NCBI GenBank assembly: GCA_017619835.1
Contig: JAFZRN010000038.1
Span: forward strand, 1-64,000
Direction: 5' to 3'
Source of the DNA: Eubacterium sp.
GTDB lineage: Bacteria; Bacillota; Clostridia; Lachnospirales; Lachnospiraceae
Length of the DNA: 64,000 bases
Below are positions 18,335 through 27,480 of the stretch, one piece after another (position 1 is the first letter of the stretch; every line of letters begins with the position of its first letter). The notes under the pieces are model-generated. The model worked only from the letters and a program-made list of their open reading frames with translations. It had not been told where the DNA came from and did not search any database. The position numbers and the translations under genes were made by a program.

Positions 18335-20633
18335 ATTTGACTGTTACTTTTATTACTTTAAATACACCATTCTGAGCATAAACATAAATCTTACATTTTC
18401 CTGCTTCAACACCTTTAATTACACCACTTTTTGATACAATTGCAACAGCCTCGTTATCGGATTCATATCTGATTCCTTTAACACCTGTATGATCATTTAA
18501 CTTTACCTTCTTTGAAGGTTTAACCTTTTTAACTTTTAGTTTAAATGTCTTCTTAGGTGATAATCTTACTTTATCCTTTTTAGCTGCGGTTTTGATAGAC
18601 TTAACATTCCCACGTTTTCCTCCTAAAGTTGCTGCATGGATAACTGTTGATTTAGAAATCACATTATCATCCTTATCTATTGCAACTATCAGGAATTTGT
18701 AATAAGTATTTTTTTTAAGTTTTTTACCATTTACCTTTTTAACTGTATAGCTCGCTTTCTTTGTTTCGGCAATCTTATTATATCTATTGATTATTCCGCA
18801 TTTATTGCCGTAAATCACATATTTAACTGCATTTTTTTGCTTTTTCCAGCTAAGTTTTATCGTTTTCTTGGTTACTTTTGATGCTTTAGGCTGAAGCACT
18901 CTGAAACATGAATCCTCCAGATCATTATCATCTTCAGTAGAAAGTATCTCCTCTTCTACTTTATCCGCCTCACTTTTATTCGGTGTTGGTGTCGGTGTAA
19001 CTGCCGGCGTAGACGTCGGAGTAGGCGTAGGTGTCGGTGTTGGTGTCGGAGTCGGTTCTGGTTCATCTTTACCTATTTTAACTGTTCCGGTAATATATTT
19101 ACCGCCATTATAATCAGCAGCTTTTATTGTATAAGTTCCATCTTTTAGTTGAGTAGCTAATCCAAAACATTTATCATCATCTACTTTGGCTGATAAAATA
19201 TTAACTAATTCATTTGTCTTAGAGTCAAATATTGCAACTGTTTCTGCAAGTATATCATCTGACACTTTTCCATTAATCTTTAATATGTTTTCATCAGTAT
19301 TAATCAGTAAAGAATCCGCCTCCATACTATCCGGATCTATCGATATATCATTTTCAATGCCTTCACATCCAAGAGGATTTATCTTTTGTGTCGTAATATC
19401 ATAATATGCACCAACTCCGGAACCATTAAAGGTACCACCGAAGGTGTCTTTATCCAGTGCATCCTTATTAAGAACCGTAATTGCAACACCTTTAATCTTC
19501 TGTCTGGCATCCTGGATACCCTTAATATCATCTCCAAGAGATACAGAATATAATGAGGAATATAATCCTTTTCCTCCATCAGATGAATAATCATCAGGTC
19601 CGGGTTCACCAATTCCCAAAACTTCCATTCCCGGATCTGCATTATTCAGAGCAATAGCATCAAGCTTTTTGCATATTGAAGCTTCGTTATAACGATAGAT
19701 TGTAGCATATACATCATAATCACTATATCTATTTTCTCTTGGATAAAACAGAGCAAAATTTACTTTTGCTTCAGTCATATCCGGACTAAAGTTATTCATA
19801 GCATTAATAGCTATCCTATGGATCATAAAATAATACTTATTACCGTGAGTATCTTCAGCTTCAAATAAAACATTATCATAAAAATACGAGTTAAATGTAA
19901 TAGAAAATGAGTAAACATCGTCATCAGATACTGATACTGCATTGCTGTTTATATCGACTGGTTTTATTGATTTGAGCAAATAATTTGAATATGGACCGTT
20001 AGCAAAGTCAACTGTTGAGTTTTGTAAATAAGTTTGAAATACAGCAGGATTATCTTTTGTGGTTTTTGAAATATCTATAATATTTGTAAAAAATGTCGGA
20101 ACCCAAAAACCAGGAAAATAGTCGTATCTATCGAAAGCATTTCCTAAAGTAATAGCTTCATATGAATCTTCGTTATAGATTATAGCTCTGAAATTCCTGT
20201 CAGCATTACTATATATAGAGCTGGCGCCCTTAGCATCAGTGCATGGATCAAGCTGAATACCCATATCATACATACCATCTCCAAAAACATATTGAGCATT
20301 CACTTCAGGCATTATATTTCCATTTTCATCTTCCATGTCAGCTGCAAGAACCCAGTTAGCCTTTTCAATTCCCCATGTATAATTTGATCCGTTACCACTG
20401 TCATCAGTCAGTTCACCAACCGAAAAATAATTAATATTTGGAACACCAAATAAATTTGAAAACTTATGATAAGACAAAGTCCCACCATCGTTTACCCAGC
20501 AAAAATATGCTTTTCCATCAAACTGAGATCCTTCATAGTCAGGTTCAGCATTTACCGAAGCTGAGCTTCCGAACAAAACTATCGGACATATAATAAGAAA
20601 CATTAAAATGTTAATGATTTCTCGCTTTTTCAT
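18333..20633 (-). CDS. Large secreted protein with FnIII-like and Ig-like C-terminal domains
   Basis: A 766-residue exported protein. Residues 1-30 are a signal peptide ending near SSASVNA. Residues 30-420 form a domain I do not recognise, rich in aromatic residues. After a domain near 440-520, a Pro-Thr linker (repeated PT pairs) spans about 522-545. Then come an FnIII-like domain (TIKLSWKKQKNAVKYVIYG) and a terminal Ig-like/BIG2 module (YESDNEAVAIVSKSGVIKGV). A GTG 21 bases upstream is rejected because AAGGAGGTG lies inside that extension. It sits in the accessory block with other surface proteins; ligand binding is guesswork. Confidence 0.75.
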   Translation of the reverse strand: MKKREIINILMFLIICPIVLFGSSASVNAEPDYEGSQFDGKAYFCWVNDGGTLSYHKFSNLFGVPNINYFSVGELTDDSGNGSNYTWGIEKANWVLAADMEDENGNIMPEVNAQYVFGDGMYDMGIQLDPCTDAKGASSIYSNADRNFRAIIYNEDSYEAITLGNAFDRYDYFPGFWVPTFFTNIIDISKTTKDNPAVFQTYLQNSTVDFANGPYSNYLLKSIKPVDINSNAVSVSDDDVYSFSITFNSYFYDNVLFEAEDTHGNKYYFMIHRIAINAMNNFSPDMTEAKVNFALFYPRENRYSDYDVYATIYRYNEASICKKLDAIALNNADPGMEVLGIGEPGPDDYSSDGGKGLYSSLYSVSLGDDIKGIQDARQKIKGVAITVLNKDALDKDTFGGTFNGSGVGAYYDITTQKINPLGCEGIENDISIDPDSMEADSLLINTDENILKINGKVSDDILAETVAIFDSKTNELVNILSAKVDDDKCFGLATQLKDGTYTIKAADYNGGKYITGTVKIGKDEPEPTPTPTPTPTPTPTSTPAVTPTPTPNKSEADKVEEEILSTEDDNDLEDSCFRVLQPKASKVTKKTIKLSWKKQKNAVKYVIYGNKCGIINRYNKIAETKKASYTVKKVNGKKLKKNTYYKFLIVAIDKDDNVISKSTVIHAATLGGKRGNVKSIKTAAKKDKVRLSPKKTFKLKVKKVKPSKKVKLNDHTGVKGIRYESDNEAVAIVSKSGVIKGVEAGKCKIYVYAQNGVFKVIKVTVK

Positions 20634-20718
20634 ATTTTGTAACACCTCCTTCACCCAATAAATTATATCACAACATGATATTTATTTGTATCACTTGTAA
20701 GTAAAAACGGTTTTTGAT

Positions 20719-20730
20719 ACAATATATTGT
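20719..20730. promoter_or_regulatory. Short palindrome between the divergent secreted-protein and recombinase genes
   Basis: ACAATATATTGT is a perfect 12-bp palindrome set in an A+T-rich divergent promoter region. It could be an operator, or part of a recombinase binding site given the neighbouring gene. No clear XerC/XerD dif site is visible. Confidence 0.3.
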
Positions 20731-20779
20731 GTGTATTAAGTAAACCAATCATCTATCTTGATTTTTCATGGAGTTTATT

Positions 20780-21832
20780 ATGTCTGAATCCTACAGCAAA
20801 CAACTCTCGAAAAAACAAATACTTGAGCTTCGTTCAATCCTTAGTGATCTTCCGCCTTATGTTAAGGATTTCATGCGTTCTATTGAGACTACTACGCAGC
20901 CTCGTACAAGAATCGGTTACGCTCATGACATAAAGTACTTTCTCGAATTTCTTCAGAGCGAGAACCCATTTCTCAAAAAGAAAGAATTACATGAAATAAC
21001 CTGTGAAGATCTTAACAAGCTTACAGCCAGGGATTTTGAGGAATATCTGGATTATCTTTCATATTATGTTCGTAACGGTCGTGAATATACTAACGATAAT
21101 GCCTCTAAAAAGCGTAAACTCGTCGGTATCAGGAAGTTTTTCTCCTACCTTTACATAAATGATATGCTTTCGCAAAATGTCACCGAAAAGGTTAAAACTC
21201 CTAAGATTCATGAGAAAACGATCACACGTATGGAAGCTAACGAAACAGCCGATTTCCTTGATGTTGTTGAATATGGAAACAACCTTTCAAAACGTCAGAT
21301 GAAGTTCCATGAACGTGATAAAGTAAGGGATCTTGCACTTCTGACTTTGATGCTGAGTACCGGACTTCGTGTGTCCGAAACCGTCGGACTTAATATAGAT
21401 GACGTTGATTTTGATAATTCCAGAGTTAAGGTTACCCGAAAAGGCGGCAATGAGGCATTTGTTTACTTTTCTGACGAGGCAACCGGTTATCTGCACGATT
21501 ATATTGAAGAACGTAAAAAGATCGTACCTATGGAAGGCCATGAAGATGCACTCTTCCTCTCCTCTCACAGAAAACGTATCACTGTAAGGACCGTTGAAAA
21601 TATGGTCAAAAAATATGCCCAGGTCGCAACACCTCTAAAAAAAATCACTCCACATAAGCTCAGGAGTACTTACGGAACTGCTTTATATCAGCAGACTTCC
21701 GATATTTATCTTGTGGCTGAAGTTCTCGGTCATAAAGACGTTAATACGACCAGAAAACACTATGCTGATATGGATGAATATCGTAAACGTAAGAATCGAA
21801 ATGCTGTAACTTTACGTGAAAACAAGGATTAA
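20780..21832 (+). CDS. Tyrosine recombinase of the XerC/XerD type
   Basis: Site-specific recombinase of 350 residues. The SAM-like core-binding domain (residues 25-140) is followed by the catalytic domain with all six residues: Arg197 (STGLRVSE), Lys221 (TRKGGN), His292 and Arg295 (PHKLRSTYG), His318 (LGHKDV) and Tyr328 (KHYADM). GGAG six bases before ATG 20780 favours this start over an ATG at 20768. It stands alone between secreted-protein genes, with no prophage or integron genes. It may be the chromosomal Xer protein or a leftover integrase; the sequence does not settle this. Confidence 0.88.
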   Translation: MSESYSKQLSKKQILELRSILSDLPPYVKDFMRSIETTTQPRTRIGYAHDIKYFLEFLQSENPFLKKKELHEITCEDLNKLTARDFEEYLDYLSYYVRNGREYTNDNASKKRKLVGIRKFFSYLYINDMLSQNVTEKVKTPKIHEKTITRMEANETADFLDVVEYGNNLSKRQMKFHERDKVRDLALLTLMLSTGLRVSETVGLNIDDVDFDNSRVKVTRKGGNEAFVYFSDEATGYLHDYIEERKKIVPMEGHEDALFLSSHRKRITVRTVENMVKKYAQVATPLKKITPHKLRSTYGTALYQQTSDIYLVAEVLGHKDVNTTRKHYADMDEYRKRKNRNAVTLRENKD

Positions 21833-21946
21833 ATTAAGATCTCTTTTTCATAATGATACATTCATGATACAAACAACTATTACAATTCTGGTATGATGCG
21901 AATAATAGGTGGTTTTACTCTTCGTCTATTAAGGGAGGTTAAAAGT

Positions 21947-23008
21947 ATGAAAAAGAGATTAGCAGTTTTATTGTCATTAGGTATAATTTTATCTATGTGT
22001 GCCTGTGGTGGAAATGACGCCGCCACCGATACCGCCACCGAGAAGGCTACTGAGGCAGTGACCGAAGCAGTGACCGAAGCAGTAACCGAGAATATAGATT
22101 CGGATGTTGCTGATGAGGGAGCCGAAGATACTTCCGATGAAGGTGTCGAAGACTCTGCCGAGGCTGCTTCCGAGAAAGTCGAGAGGGTCATCCATGACAT
22201 CGCTAGTGTGACAGATGCCGGTGACGGAAAATATACCTGCACCTATGACGACATAGAGCACGAATTCATCCTCTGTGCTCCGGAAGAAACATCCGGCGCC
22301 CCACTCATCGTACTACTTCATGGATACGGTCAATCAGCTGAAATTATGAAATCTAATATAAATATGGATGAAGCTGCAAATGCGGCAGGCTATGGAGTCG
22401 TATATGTGTCCGGATCATGCAGTCCTAACGTTACACCATCCCTTCTCGGATGGAATTCGGGAACCGTGGGATTCGGCATTATGGGTTATGACGATGTAGG
22501 ATTTCTCATTGCACTTGCAAACTATATGAAGCAGGAGTACTCTTTTGCGGAGGACAGGATATATGCAGGCGGCTTCAGTAACGGAGCATTCATGACCCAC
22601 CGCCTTGCAATGGAAAATGACGGAACCTACGCAGGTTTCATAAGCGTTGCAGGAAAGATGCCCGAGTCTATTTGGGAGAATAAGAATGAGACAAATGATG
22701 TGAGCTTCTTCCAGATAACCGGTGAGAAGGATGACATAATTGGGAAGCATAGCGATGGAAGTGCCGAGAATTTCAAGGATCCGGCGATCGAAGACGTTAT
22801 GGATTATTGGGCAACCACATCCGGACTTTCACTTTCCGAAACCGTCGAGCTTGAAAATGGCGAACTTAAGAAGTATTCCGCAGACGGAAAAAAGAATCAG
22901 GTATGGGACCTCTTAGTAAAGGACGGCGGACATTCATGGCCAACCGAAGACATCAACAAAATTGATGCGAATGCTCTTATACTTGAATTTACCGAGTCTT
23001 TGAAATAA
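21947..23008 (+). CDS. Lipoprotein esterase, polyhydroxybutyrate depolymerase / feruloyl esterase-like
   Basis: Exported alpha/beta hydrolase of 353 residues. A lipoprotein signal peptide ends at MCAC (Cys20), followed by a Thr/Glu/Ala linker containing three tandem 12-base units (22055-22090) that encode repeated TEAV. The catalytic domain shows LLHGYGQSAE, the nucleophile elbow GGFSNGAF, an acid in ITGEKDDIIG and the histidine in GGHSWPTED. These fit the LpqC/PHB depolymerase-like esterases that act on plant-cell-wall esters. AAGGGAGG (21931-21938) selects ATG 21947 rather than the ATG at 21893. A perfect terminator follows. Confidence 0.82.
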   Translation: MKKRLAVLLSLGIILSMCACGGNDAATDTATEKATEAVTEAVTEAVTENIDSDVADEGAEDTSDEGVEDSAEAASEKVERVIHDIASVTDAGDGKYTCTYDDIEHEFILCAPEETSGAPLIVLLHGYGQSAEIMKSNINMDEAANAAGYGVVYVSGSCSPNVTPSLLGWNSGTVGFGIMGYDDVGFLIALANYMKQEYSFAEDRIYAGGFSNGAFMTHRLAMENDGTYAGFISVAGKMPESIWENKNETNDVSFFQITGEKDDIIGKHSDGSAENFKDPAIEDVMDYWATTSGLSLSETVELENGELKKYSADGKKNQVWDLLVKDGGHSWPTEDINKIDANALILEFTESLK

Positions 23009-23010
23009 CA

Positions 23011-23047
23011 AATCGGGTGAGTCAATAGACTCACCCGATTTTTTTTC
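23011..23047. terminator. Bidirectional Rho-independent terminator
   Basis: AATCGGGTGAGTC and GACTCACCCGATT form a perfect 13-bp stem with the loop AATA, followed by seven or more T. It lies between the plus-strand esterase and the minus-strand FnIII gene whose stop codon is within the structure. Confidence 0.93.
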
Positions 23048-23543
23048 TATTTTTTTTACTCTTCTTGGTTTTCTTAGTTTTCTTAGTTTTCTTTGTTTTC
23101 TTAGTCTTCTTCGTGGTTTTCTTTGTATTCTTTTTCTCTGTCTTTTTTTTCTTTGAAACCTTGACTTTCTTCACTTTGCTCCACGGTCCGAATTTCTTCT
23201 TACCTTTTACAGTCTTATAAGCTCTTACCTTGACCTTGATATCTGTAATATCCGAACCTCCGGTTCCGTAAAAGCAATATTTTGTAGTAGCATTTCCGGT
23301 ATACCAGTAACCTGATTCTTTATATGACTCTCTTACCTGATAACCGTCAGCTCCTTTAACATTTTTCCACCTGAAAGTATAGATCAGATAAGAAGAATCA
23401 TCACTATATCTGGTAGTCACTTTATTAATATTTACTTTGCCGACCTTCTTTTTTGAAGCTGCATCTACAGGAGCTGTAAATGCATATAAAATAATAAATG
23501 TAACAAGAACAAGTGAAATAAACTTATTAAACCTATTTTTTAT
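23031..23543 (-). CDS. Secreted FnIII-like protein with Lys/Thr-repeat tail, apparent AUA start
   Basis: Read from an ATA codon at 23543-23541 this gives 170 residues: a classic signal peptide (basic KNRFNK, hydrophobic core to residue 24, cleavage near DAAS), one fibronectin-III-like domain (FRWKNVKGADGYQVRESY to GPWSKVKKVKV) and a C-terminal tail of tandem KKT units encoded by a simple repeat at about 23055-23150. The first canonical start in frame is a GTG at 23420, which would remove the signal peptide and has no ribosome binding site. GGAGG lies eight bases before the ATA, and a TAG stands two codons upstream. Either a true AUA start or a mutated ATG is needed. Confidence 0.6.
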   Translation of the reverse strand: MKNRFNKFISLVLVTFIILYAFTAPVDAASKKKVGKVNINKVTTRYSDDSSYLIYTFRWKNVKGADGYQVRESYKESGYWYTGNATTKYCFYGTGGSDITDIKVKVRAYKTVKGKKKFGPWSKVKKVKVSKKKKTEKKNTKKTTKKTKKTKKTKKTKKTKKSKKNRKKIG

Positions 23544-23666
23544 GATCTACACCTCCTTTATTAGTCTAAAAAACACTACTTATATAATTATATAACATGC
23601 TATAATGAATTATACAACAAATTATAATGAATTTATTATGAACATTGAACAATAGGAGGGACTGTT

Positions 23667-25073
23667 TTGAAGAAAAAACTTCTTTCAATAATTCTTATCT
23701 GCTTCATCATAATCACTACTGCTCTTCCATCAGGTTTAGGTAAGGTAAATGCCGAGGAAGAATCAACCTCATCAAAGACCCCGATAAAAGGTTATACGGT
23801 TCTTGAAGATCCTTATGAGAATCCCGGTGAAGACAGTATATTAGTCGGTGTCCCCGGTACCTATCTTGCGGATCAGAAGGCAGCTCTCAAAAGGATGAAC
23901 GAGATTCGTAAAGAAGCATGTGATAAAGGTTATCCTGATCCGAGAAACAAGAAAAGAAAACTAAAAAAATCTGATTATGTTCCTATCAAATGGTCCTCTG
24001 AGCTCGAAGGATTCGCTCGTATAAGAGCATGCGAAGGATGTGTTCTAAATGGTCATAAAAGACCCGGAACAAATGTCAGCAAAACCGATCCCGAAGATAC
24101 ATATATCAGCAATCTTTACGGATATATCGAATGCCTTGCAGGGTCAAGTTCAATGTCTCTTGTAGGCGGTGTAAATATCTGGTATGGCGAAAAAGATATA
24201 TGGGTAAACGGAGAATCCGGAATCAGCGGACATTATACTTCCATGATCAATCCTGATATGGTTTATGTCGGACTTGGCGGTTTTGTTCCTGATTATGGTA
24301 TGGGTGGCCAGTTCAATAAATGTGTCTGCGGAAGATTCATGGAAGCTACAGATGAAGAACGTTTTAAAGATGATTCAATGGCTCCCAAACAGAAAAATGT
24401 CATCCAGAAGATATCATTTAAGAAAGAAAATCTCTTTGATCCTTCATTAGGAATTATCGCAAATGAATATAATCTACTCCCAATAAATATACTATATTAC
24501 GGAGAAAAAGCTATATTTGCTGTAGTCCGAAAAGCAAAAGTTGATGATGGTTATGCTACTGTTCTGGATATGGATGATTATACTTATAGTTCAAGTAATG
24601 AAAAGATCCTGAAAGTAAATCCGGATGGTACTTCTACCGTCAAAAATACAGGAAAAGTAAAGGTTAAAGCTGTAAATGATTCAACCGGCAAAGAATATAC
24701 TATCTCCTTAAAGATTAAACAATTCTTAAAAGTTCCGAAGGTGTCTGCCTCCTCTCCTTCAAAGAAAAAAATCAGTGTAAATATGGATACTTCAAAGAAG
24801 GACGCCTTAAATATGTCCTATTATGAGATACAGACTTCAACTGATAAAAACTTCAAAAAAGGAGTTAAAAAGAAAAAGCAGAAAGTTTCCTGGATCAGAT
24901 GGCTGGATCCACAGACCAACTATACTAAATCAATTAAAAAACTGAAATCGGGTAAGACCTATTATGTCAGAGTCAGGTGCGTTTACGAAGACATTTCCTA
25001 TAAAAACAAAAATGGTGACTATACTAAAAGATATTCTAAATGGTCCAAAGTAAAAAAGATTAAAGTGAAATAA
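23667..25073 (+). CDS. Secreted CAP-domain surface protein with Ig-like and FnIII modules
   Basis: Exported 468-residue protein starting at TTG 23667, with AGGAGGG (23654-23660) seven bases upstream. A signal peptide covers residues 1-30. Residues 70-230 resemble a CAP/SCP domain: LKRMNEIRKEA, KWSSELEGFARIRACE and the histidine motif NGHKRPGTN. A BIG2-like module (YTYSSSNEKILKVNPDGTSTV) and an FnIII-like domain ending in SKWSKVKKIKVK follow. The C-terminal module resembles the end of the divergent FnIII protein next door, so the two probably share origin. Its target is unknown. Confidence 0.75.
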   Translation: MKKKLLSIILICFIIITTALPSGLGKVNAEEESTSSKTPIKGYTVLEDPYENPGEDSILVGVPGTYLADQKAALKRMNEIRKEACDKGYPDPRNKKRKLKKSDYVPIKWSSELEGFARIRACEGCVLNGHKRPGTNVSKTDPEDTYISNLYGYIECLAGSSSMSLVGGVNIWYGEKDIWVNGESGISGHYTSMINPDMVYVGLGGFVPDYGMGGQFNKCVCGRFMEATDEERFKDDSMAPKQKNVIQKISFKKENLFDPSLGIIANEYNLLPINILYYGEKAIFAVVRKAKVDDGYATVLDMDDYTYSSSNEKILKVNPDGTSTVKNTGKVKVKAVNDSTGKEYTISLKIKQFLKVPKVSASSPSKKKISVNMDTSKKDALNMSYYEIQTSTDKNFKKGVKKKKQKVSWIRWLDPQTNYTKSIKKLKSGKTYYVRVRCVYEDISYKNKNGDYTKRYSKWSKVKKIKVK

Positions 25074-25078
25074 AAAGA

Positions 25079-25104
25079 AAAACCTTCCTATTCGGGAAGG
25101 TTTT
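25079..25104. terminator. Shared terminator between convergent genes
   Basis: AAAACCTTCC and GGAAGGTTTT form a 10-bp stem with a six-base loop. It starts five bases after the CAP gene stop and overlaps the end of the minus-strand membrane protein gene. Confidence 0.85.
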
Positions 25105-25942
25105 CTCTTATATACTGACTATATGATTCGGGAAGAACGGCGTGATATTTGTCGTAGTCCGCTTCTATCTCGTCGTCTTTTATTCTAAGGATCATAGTGA
25201 ATCTGTAGACATCGTCCTCGGAATAAAAGTCGTATGAGCCTTTTATCGCGTCTTTAAAGCCTTCATCTAACTGAGTAGTATCTTTTGTACCGTTATCGAG
25301 AAGATACTGTCTCATCTCTCTTATCTTATCGCTGTCAAGATCTGATGCAGCCCAGTCACGATAACGCTTCTCTTCATAAAGGGATATCTTACATTTCAGG
25401 GGTGCCTCATCTCTATAGTAAGACATAACGTCTTCGAACTCATTTTCAGGACAGAAAACTCCGTTCTCCGTGCAGATAAGATTATCGCTTGCCACGCTCG
25501 GAAGCTTATAAAGGATCGTATGTTTTCCATCATCATATTCAATTGCGCCTACAGCATCCAGCTCATCCTTTGAATAAGGGACATGAAGGTCATCGCCGCA
25601 GTCAACATACTTGGTTCCTTTATATGAGAAGCCCTGATCAAGGTAAAGATAATGTGATACATGGGCTATCTCGTCATCAGTGTATCCGGAGATTTCACTG
25701 TTATATCTGGCCGATTTAAGATCGCTACCGACTCTCATTATTAATATTGGGAACAGCGCTGTACATAAGCCTATAACCGTAAGCAGAACCGCAAATACTT
25801 TTAGAACTATATGAGCTTTCTTCTGTTTCGCAGCCTTAACTATCCATATGATATCAAGTATAAGCCCGATCACAAACAGGATGATTCCTACCAGGATCAC
25901 AAGAAATACACCCATAGCAAGAAGCATTGATATTATTACCAT
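25088..25942 (-). CDS. Membrane protein of unknown function
   Basis: A 284-residue protein with two hydrophobic segments near the N-terminus (about residues 1-33 and 45-70) and a large soluble part that is probably extracytoplasmic. The soluble part is rich in Asp, Glu and Tyr and has no motif I recognise. AAGGA eight bases before ATG 25942 is preferred to a TTG at 25960. The gene begins 21 bases after a palindromic repeat that separates it from the acetyltransferase gene upstream. It is the last gene of the minus-strand series. Confidence 0.65.
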   Translation of the reverse strand: MVIISMLLAMGVFLVILVGIILFVIGLILDIIWIVKAAKQKKAHIVLKVFAVLLTVIGLCTALFPILIMRVGSDLKSARYNSEISGYTDDEIAHVSHYLYLDQGFSYKGTKYVDCGDDLHVPYSKDELDAVGAIEYDDGKHTILYKLPSVASDNLICTENGVFCPENEFEDVMSYYRDEAPLKCKISLYEEKRYRDWAASDLDSDKIREMRQYLLDNGTKDTTQLDEGFKDAIKGSYDFYSEDDVYRFTMILRIKDDEIEADYDKYHAVLPESYSQYIRENLPE

Positions 25943-25963
25943 TTTCTTTGTCCTTATCAAAAT

Positions 25964-26008
25964 GTAACACTTTTGTAATGGGGCCTGACCCCATTACAGA
26001 AGTGTTAC
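25964..26008. repeat. Family B palindrome, long form, copy 1
   Basis: A 45-base hairpin: left arm GTAACACTTTTGTAATGGGG, loop CCTGA and a right arm pairing over 20 positions with one T-G pair. Forty-four bases are identical and in the same orientation at 53363-53406. On the minus strand the arm's TAA is the stop codon of the acetyltransferase gene. Confidence 0.9.
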
Positions 26009-26553
26009 AGGGGTTTGTACATTAAGATTTCGTCGTGGTAGGTGCCGTCGTCGAATTTGAGGGCGTTGTGGCGGCGTCCGGTTTCGATGAAGCCACACTT
26101 TTTATATAGGCGAATGGCCTGTTCGTTTTCAGCCACTACTTCCAGATCTACCTGGTGCCAGCCGATTGAGGCGGCAAGCTCGGTCATGTAATCGATCATT
26201 GCTTTACCGATCCCGAGGTTCCAGTATTCTTTATATAGTGCAATCGCCATTGAGCAGCGATGCTGGATCTTACGCTTAACTCCTATTCCGGCTATACTTC
26301 CGTTGCCGGCAATCTTTCCATCAACAGTTGCGGCCATCATGATCACATAAGGATCATTTTTAAGTTTCTCGAGTATTTCCTGCTCAGCTTCGAGAGTATA
26401 TTTAACTTCATCTGGATATCTGAGGAGAAACTCGGTCTCACCCGAAGTGATCTTAAGATATTCAATCATACCCTCTGCAAGGTCAGGTGCGTTGGGACGA
26501 AGGATGCACTTACGACCATCCTTTAAAGTTATTTCTTTTTCAAGAAAAATCAT
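26005..26553 (-). CDS. GNAT-family N-acetyltransferase
   Basis: Predicted acetyl-CoA-dependent N-acetyltransferase of 182 residues. The acetyl-CoA loop is seen in ALYKEYWNLGIGKAMIDYM (residues ~108-126) and the C-terminal ENEQAIRLYKKCGFIETG is typical of RimI/RimL-like members. The acceptor is not predictable. AAAGGA six bases before ATG 26553 is preferred to a TTG 18 bases further upstream. The stop codon TAA is the first part of the family B palindrome that follows, so insertion of the palindrome may have set the C-terminus (MYKPL). Confidence 0.85.
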   Translation of the reverse strand: MIFLEKEITLKDGRKCILRPNAPDLAEGMIEYLKITSGETEFLLRYPDEVKYTLEAEQEILEKLKNDPYVIMMAATVDGKIAGNGSIAGIGVKRKIQHRCSMAIALYKEYWNLGIGKAMIDYMTELAASIGWHQVDLEVVAENEQAIRLYKKCGFIETGRRHNALKFDDGTYHDEILMYKPL

Positions 26554-26580
26554 ATATTTTCCTTTCTTCAAAAAACAGTG

Positions 26581-27465
26581 TTATGCCTTTTTGAATATGT
26601 TTTTCTTTTCTTTCTGAACAAGATGGACATCGATCTGATTATACGGAATTTCGATCCCTTCTTCTCTGAATCTTGTGAGGATCTTTTCGTTCAGCTCACG
26701 TCTTACTGAGTTATATTCAAGTACGGGAACCATACAGAATACGCCAAGTACGACGCTGTGGTCACCAAGTTCTTCAACGAAAACATTTTTCCCTTCACCC
26801 AGAGTATTCATTTGGCTGTCGAGGATTACTTTTAAAACAGATTTAGCCTTCTTGATATCTGAATTATAAGCGACATTTACCTTAACAAGAAGCGCACGGT
26901 TTTCGCTGCCCTTACGATTGATGACCGAATTATTAGTAAGCTGTGAATTCGGGATCTTCACGATCTCATTCAGTACGGTCCTGATCGTCGTATAATATGT
27001 CTCTATCTCTTCTACAGTACCCTCGATATTATTACTCGGGATAACGATATAATCTCCCTTTTTAAATGGCTTCAGAACGAGAAGAAGCACTCCACCTGCA
27101 AAGTTCGAAAGTGCGCCCTGCATAGCAAGGGAAATGCCGACGCCGGCTGAAGCGATAAGAGCAGCAATCGATGCAGCTTCAACGATATGTAGCTGGGTAA
27201 TGATTGTGAAAAGTGCAAGTATAATAATTCCATATCTTATGATCCTGATCACAAATCCGCTAGCGATATGGTCGACTCCTCTTTTATCAAGTCTGGTCTG
27301 AATTGAGTTAGACAGCTTTTTCAGAACCTTACAAAGTATATAAAAGAGAATTAACGCTATTATCAGCTTAAAGGAAAAATCAATTAGCGACTTACCTTTA
27401 CCGTGAATCCAGTTATTAAGATCATCGAAAGTCATTATAGTTATTTTATCTGCGTCGTAATACAT
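26581..27465 (-). CDS. Small-conductance mechanosensitive channel (MscS family)
   Basis: Membrane channel of 294 residues that opens on hypo-osmotic stress. Transmembrane helices lie at about residues 28-48, 72-92 and 95-125; the last is the Gly/Ala-rich pore helix (ASIAALIASAGVGISLAMQG). The cytoplasmic beta domain has KPFKKGDYIVI and VEEIETYYTTIRT, followed by the alpha/beta C-terminal part. GGGGGA precedes the ATG by eight bases. It lies 15 bases behind the rluD-like gene in the same direction. Confidence 0.9.
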   Translation of the reverse strand: MYYDADKITIMTFDDLNNWIHGKGKSLIDFSFKLIIALILFYILCKVLKKLSNSIQTRLDKRGVDHIASGFVIRIIRYGIIILALFTIITQLHIVEAASIAALIASAGVGISLAMQGALSNFAGGVLLLVLKPFKKGDYIVIPSNNIEGTVEEIETYYTTIRTVLNEIVKIPNSQLTNNSVINRKGSENRALLVKVNVAYNSDIKKAKSVLKVILDSQMNTLGEGKNVFVEELGDHSVVLGVFCMVPVLEYNSVRRELNEKILTRFREEGIEIPYNQIDVHLVQKEKKNIFKKA

Positions 27466-27480
27466 ATTTTTATCCCCCGT

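Noticed and set aside
18333-25073. Prophage or genomic island around the tyrosine recombinase
   Set aside because: No phage structural, replication or conjugation genes and no tRNA-linked attachment repeats are visible; only surface proteins surround it.
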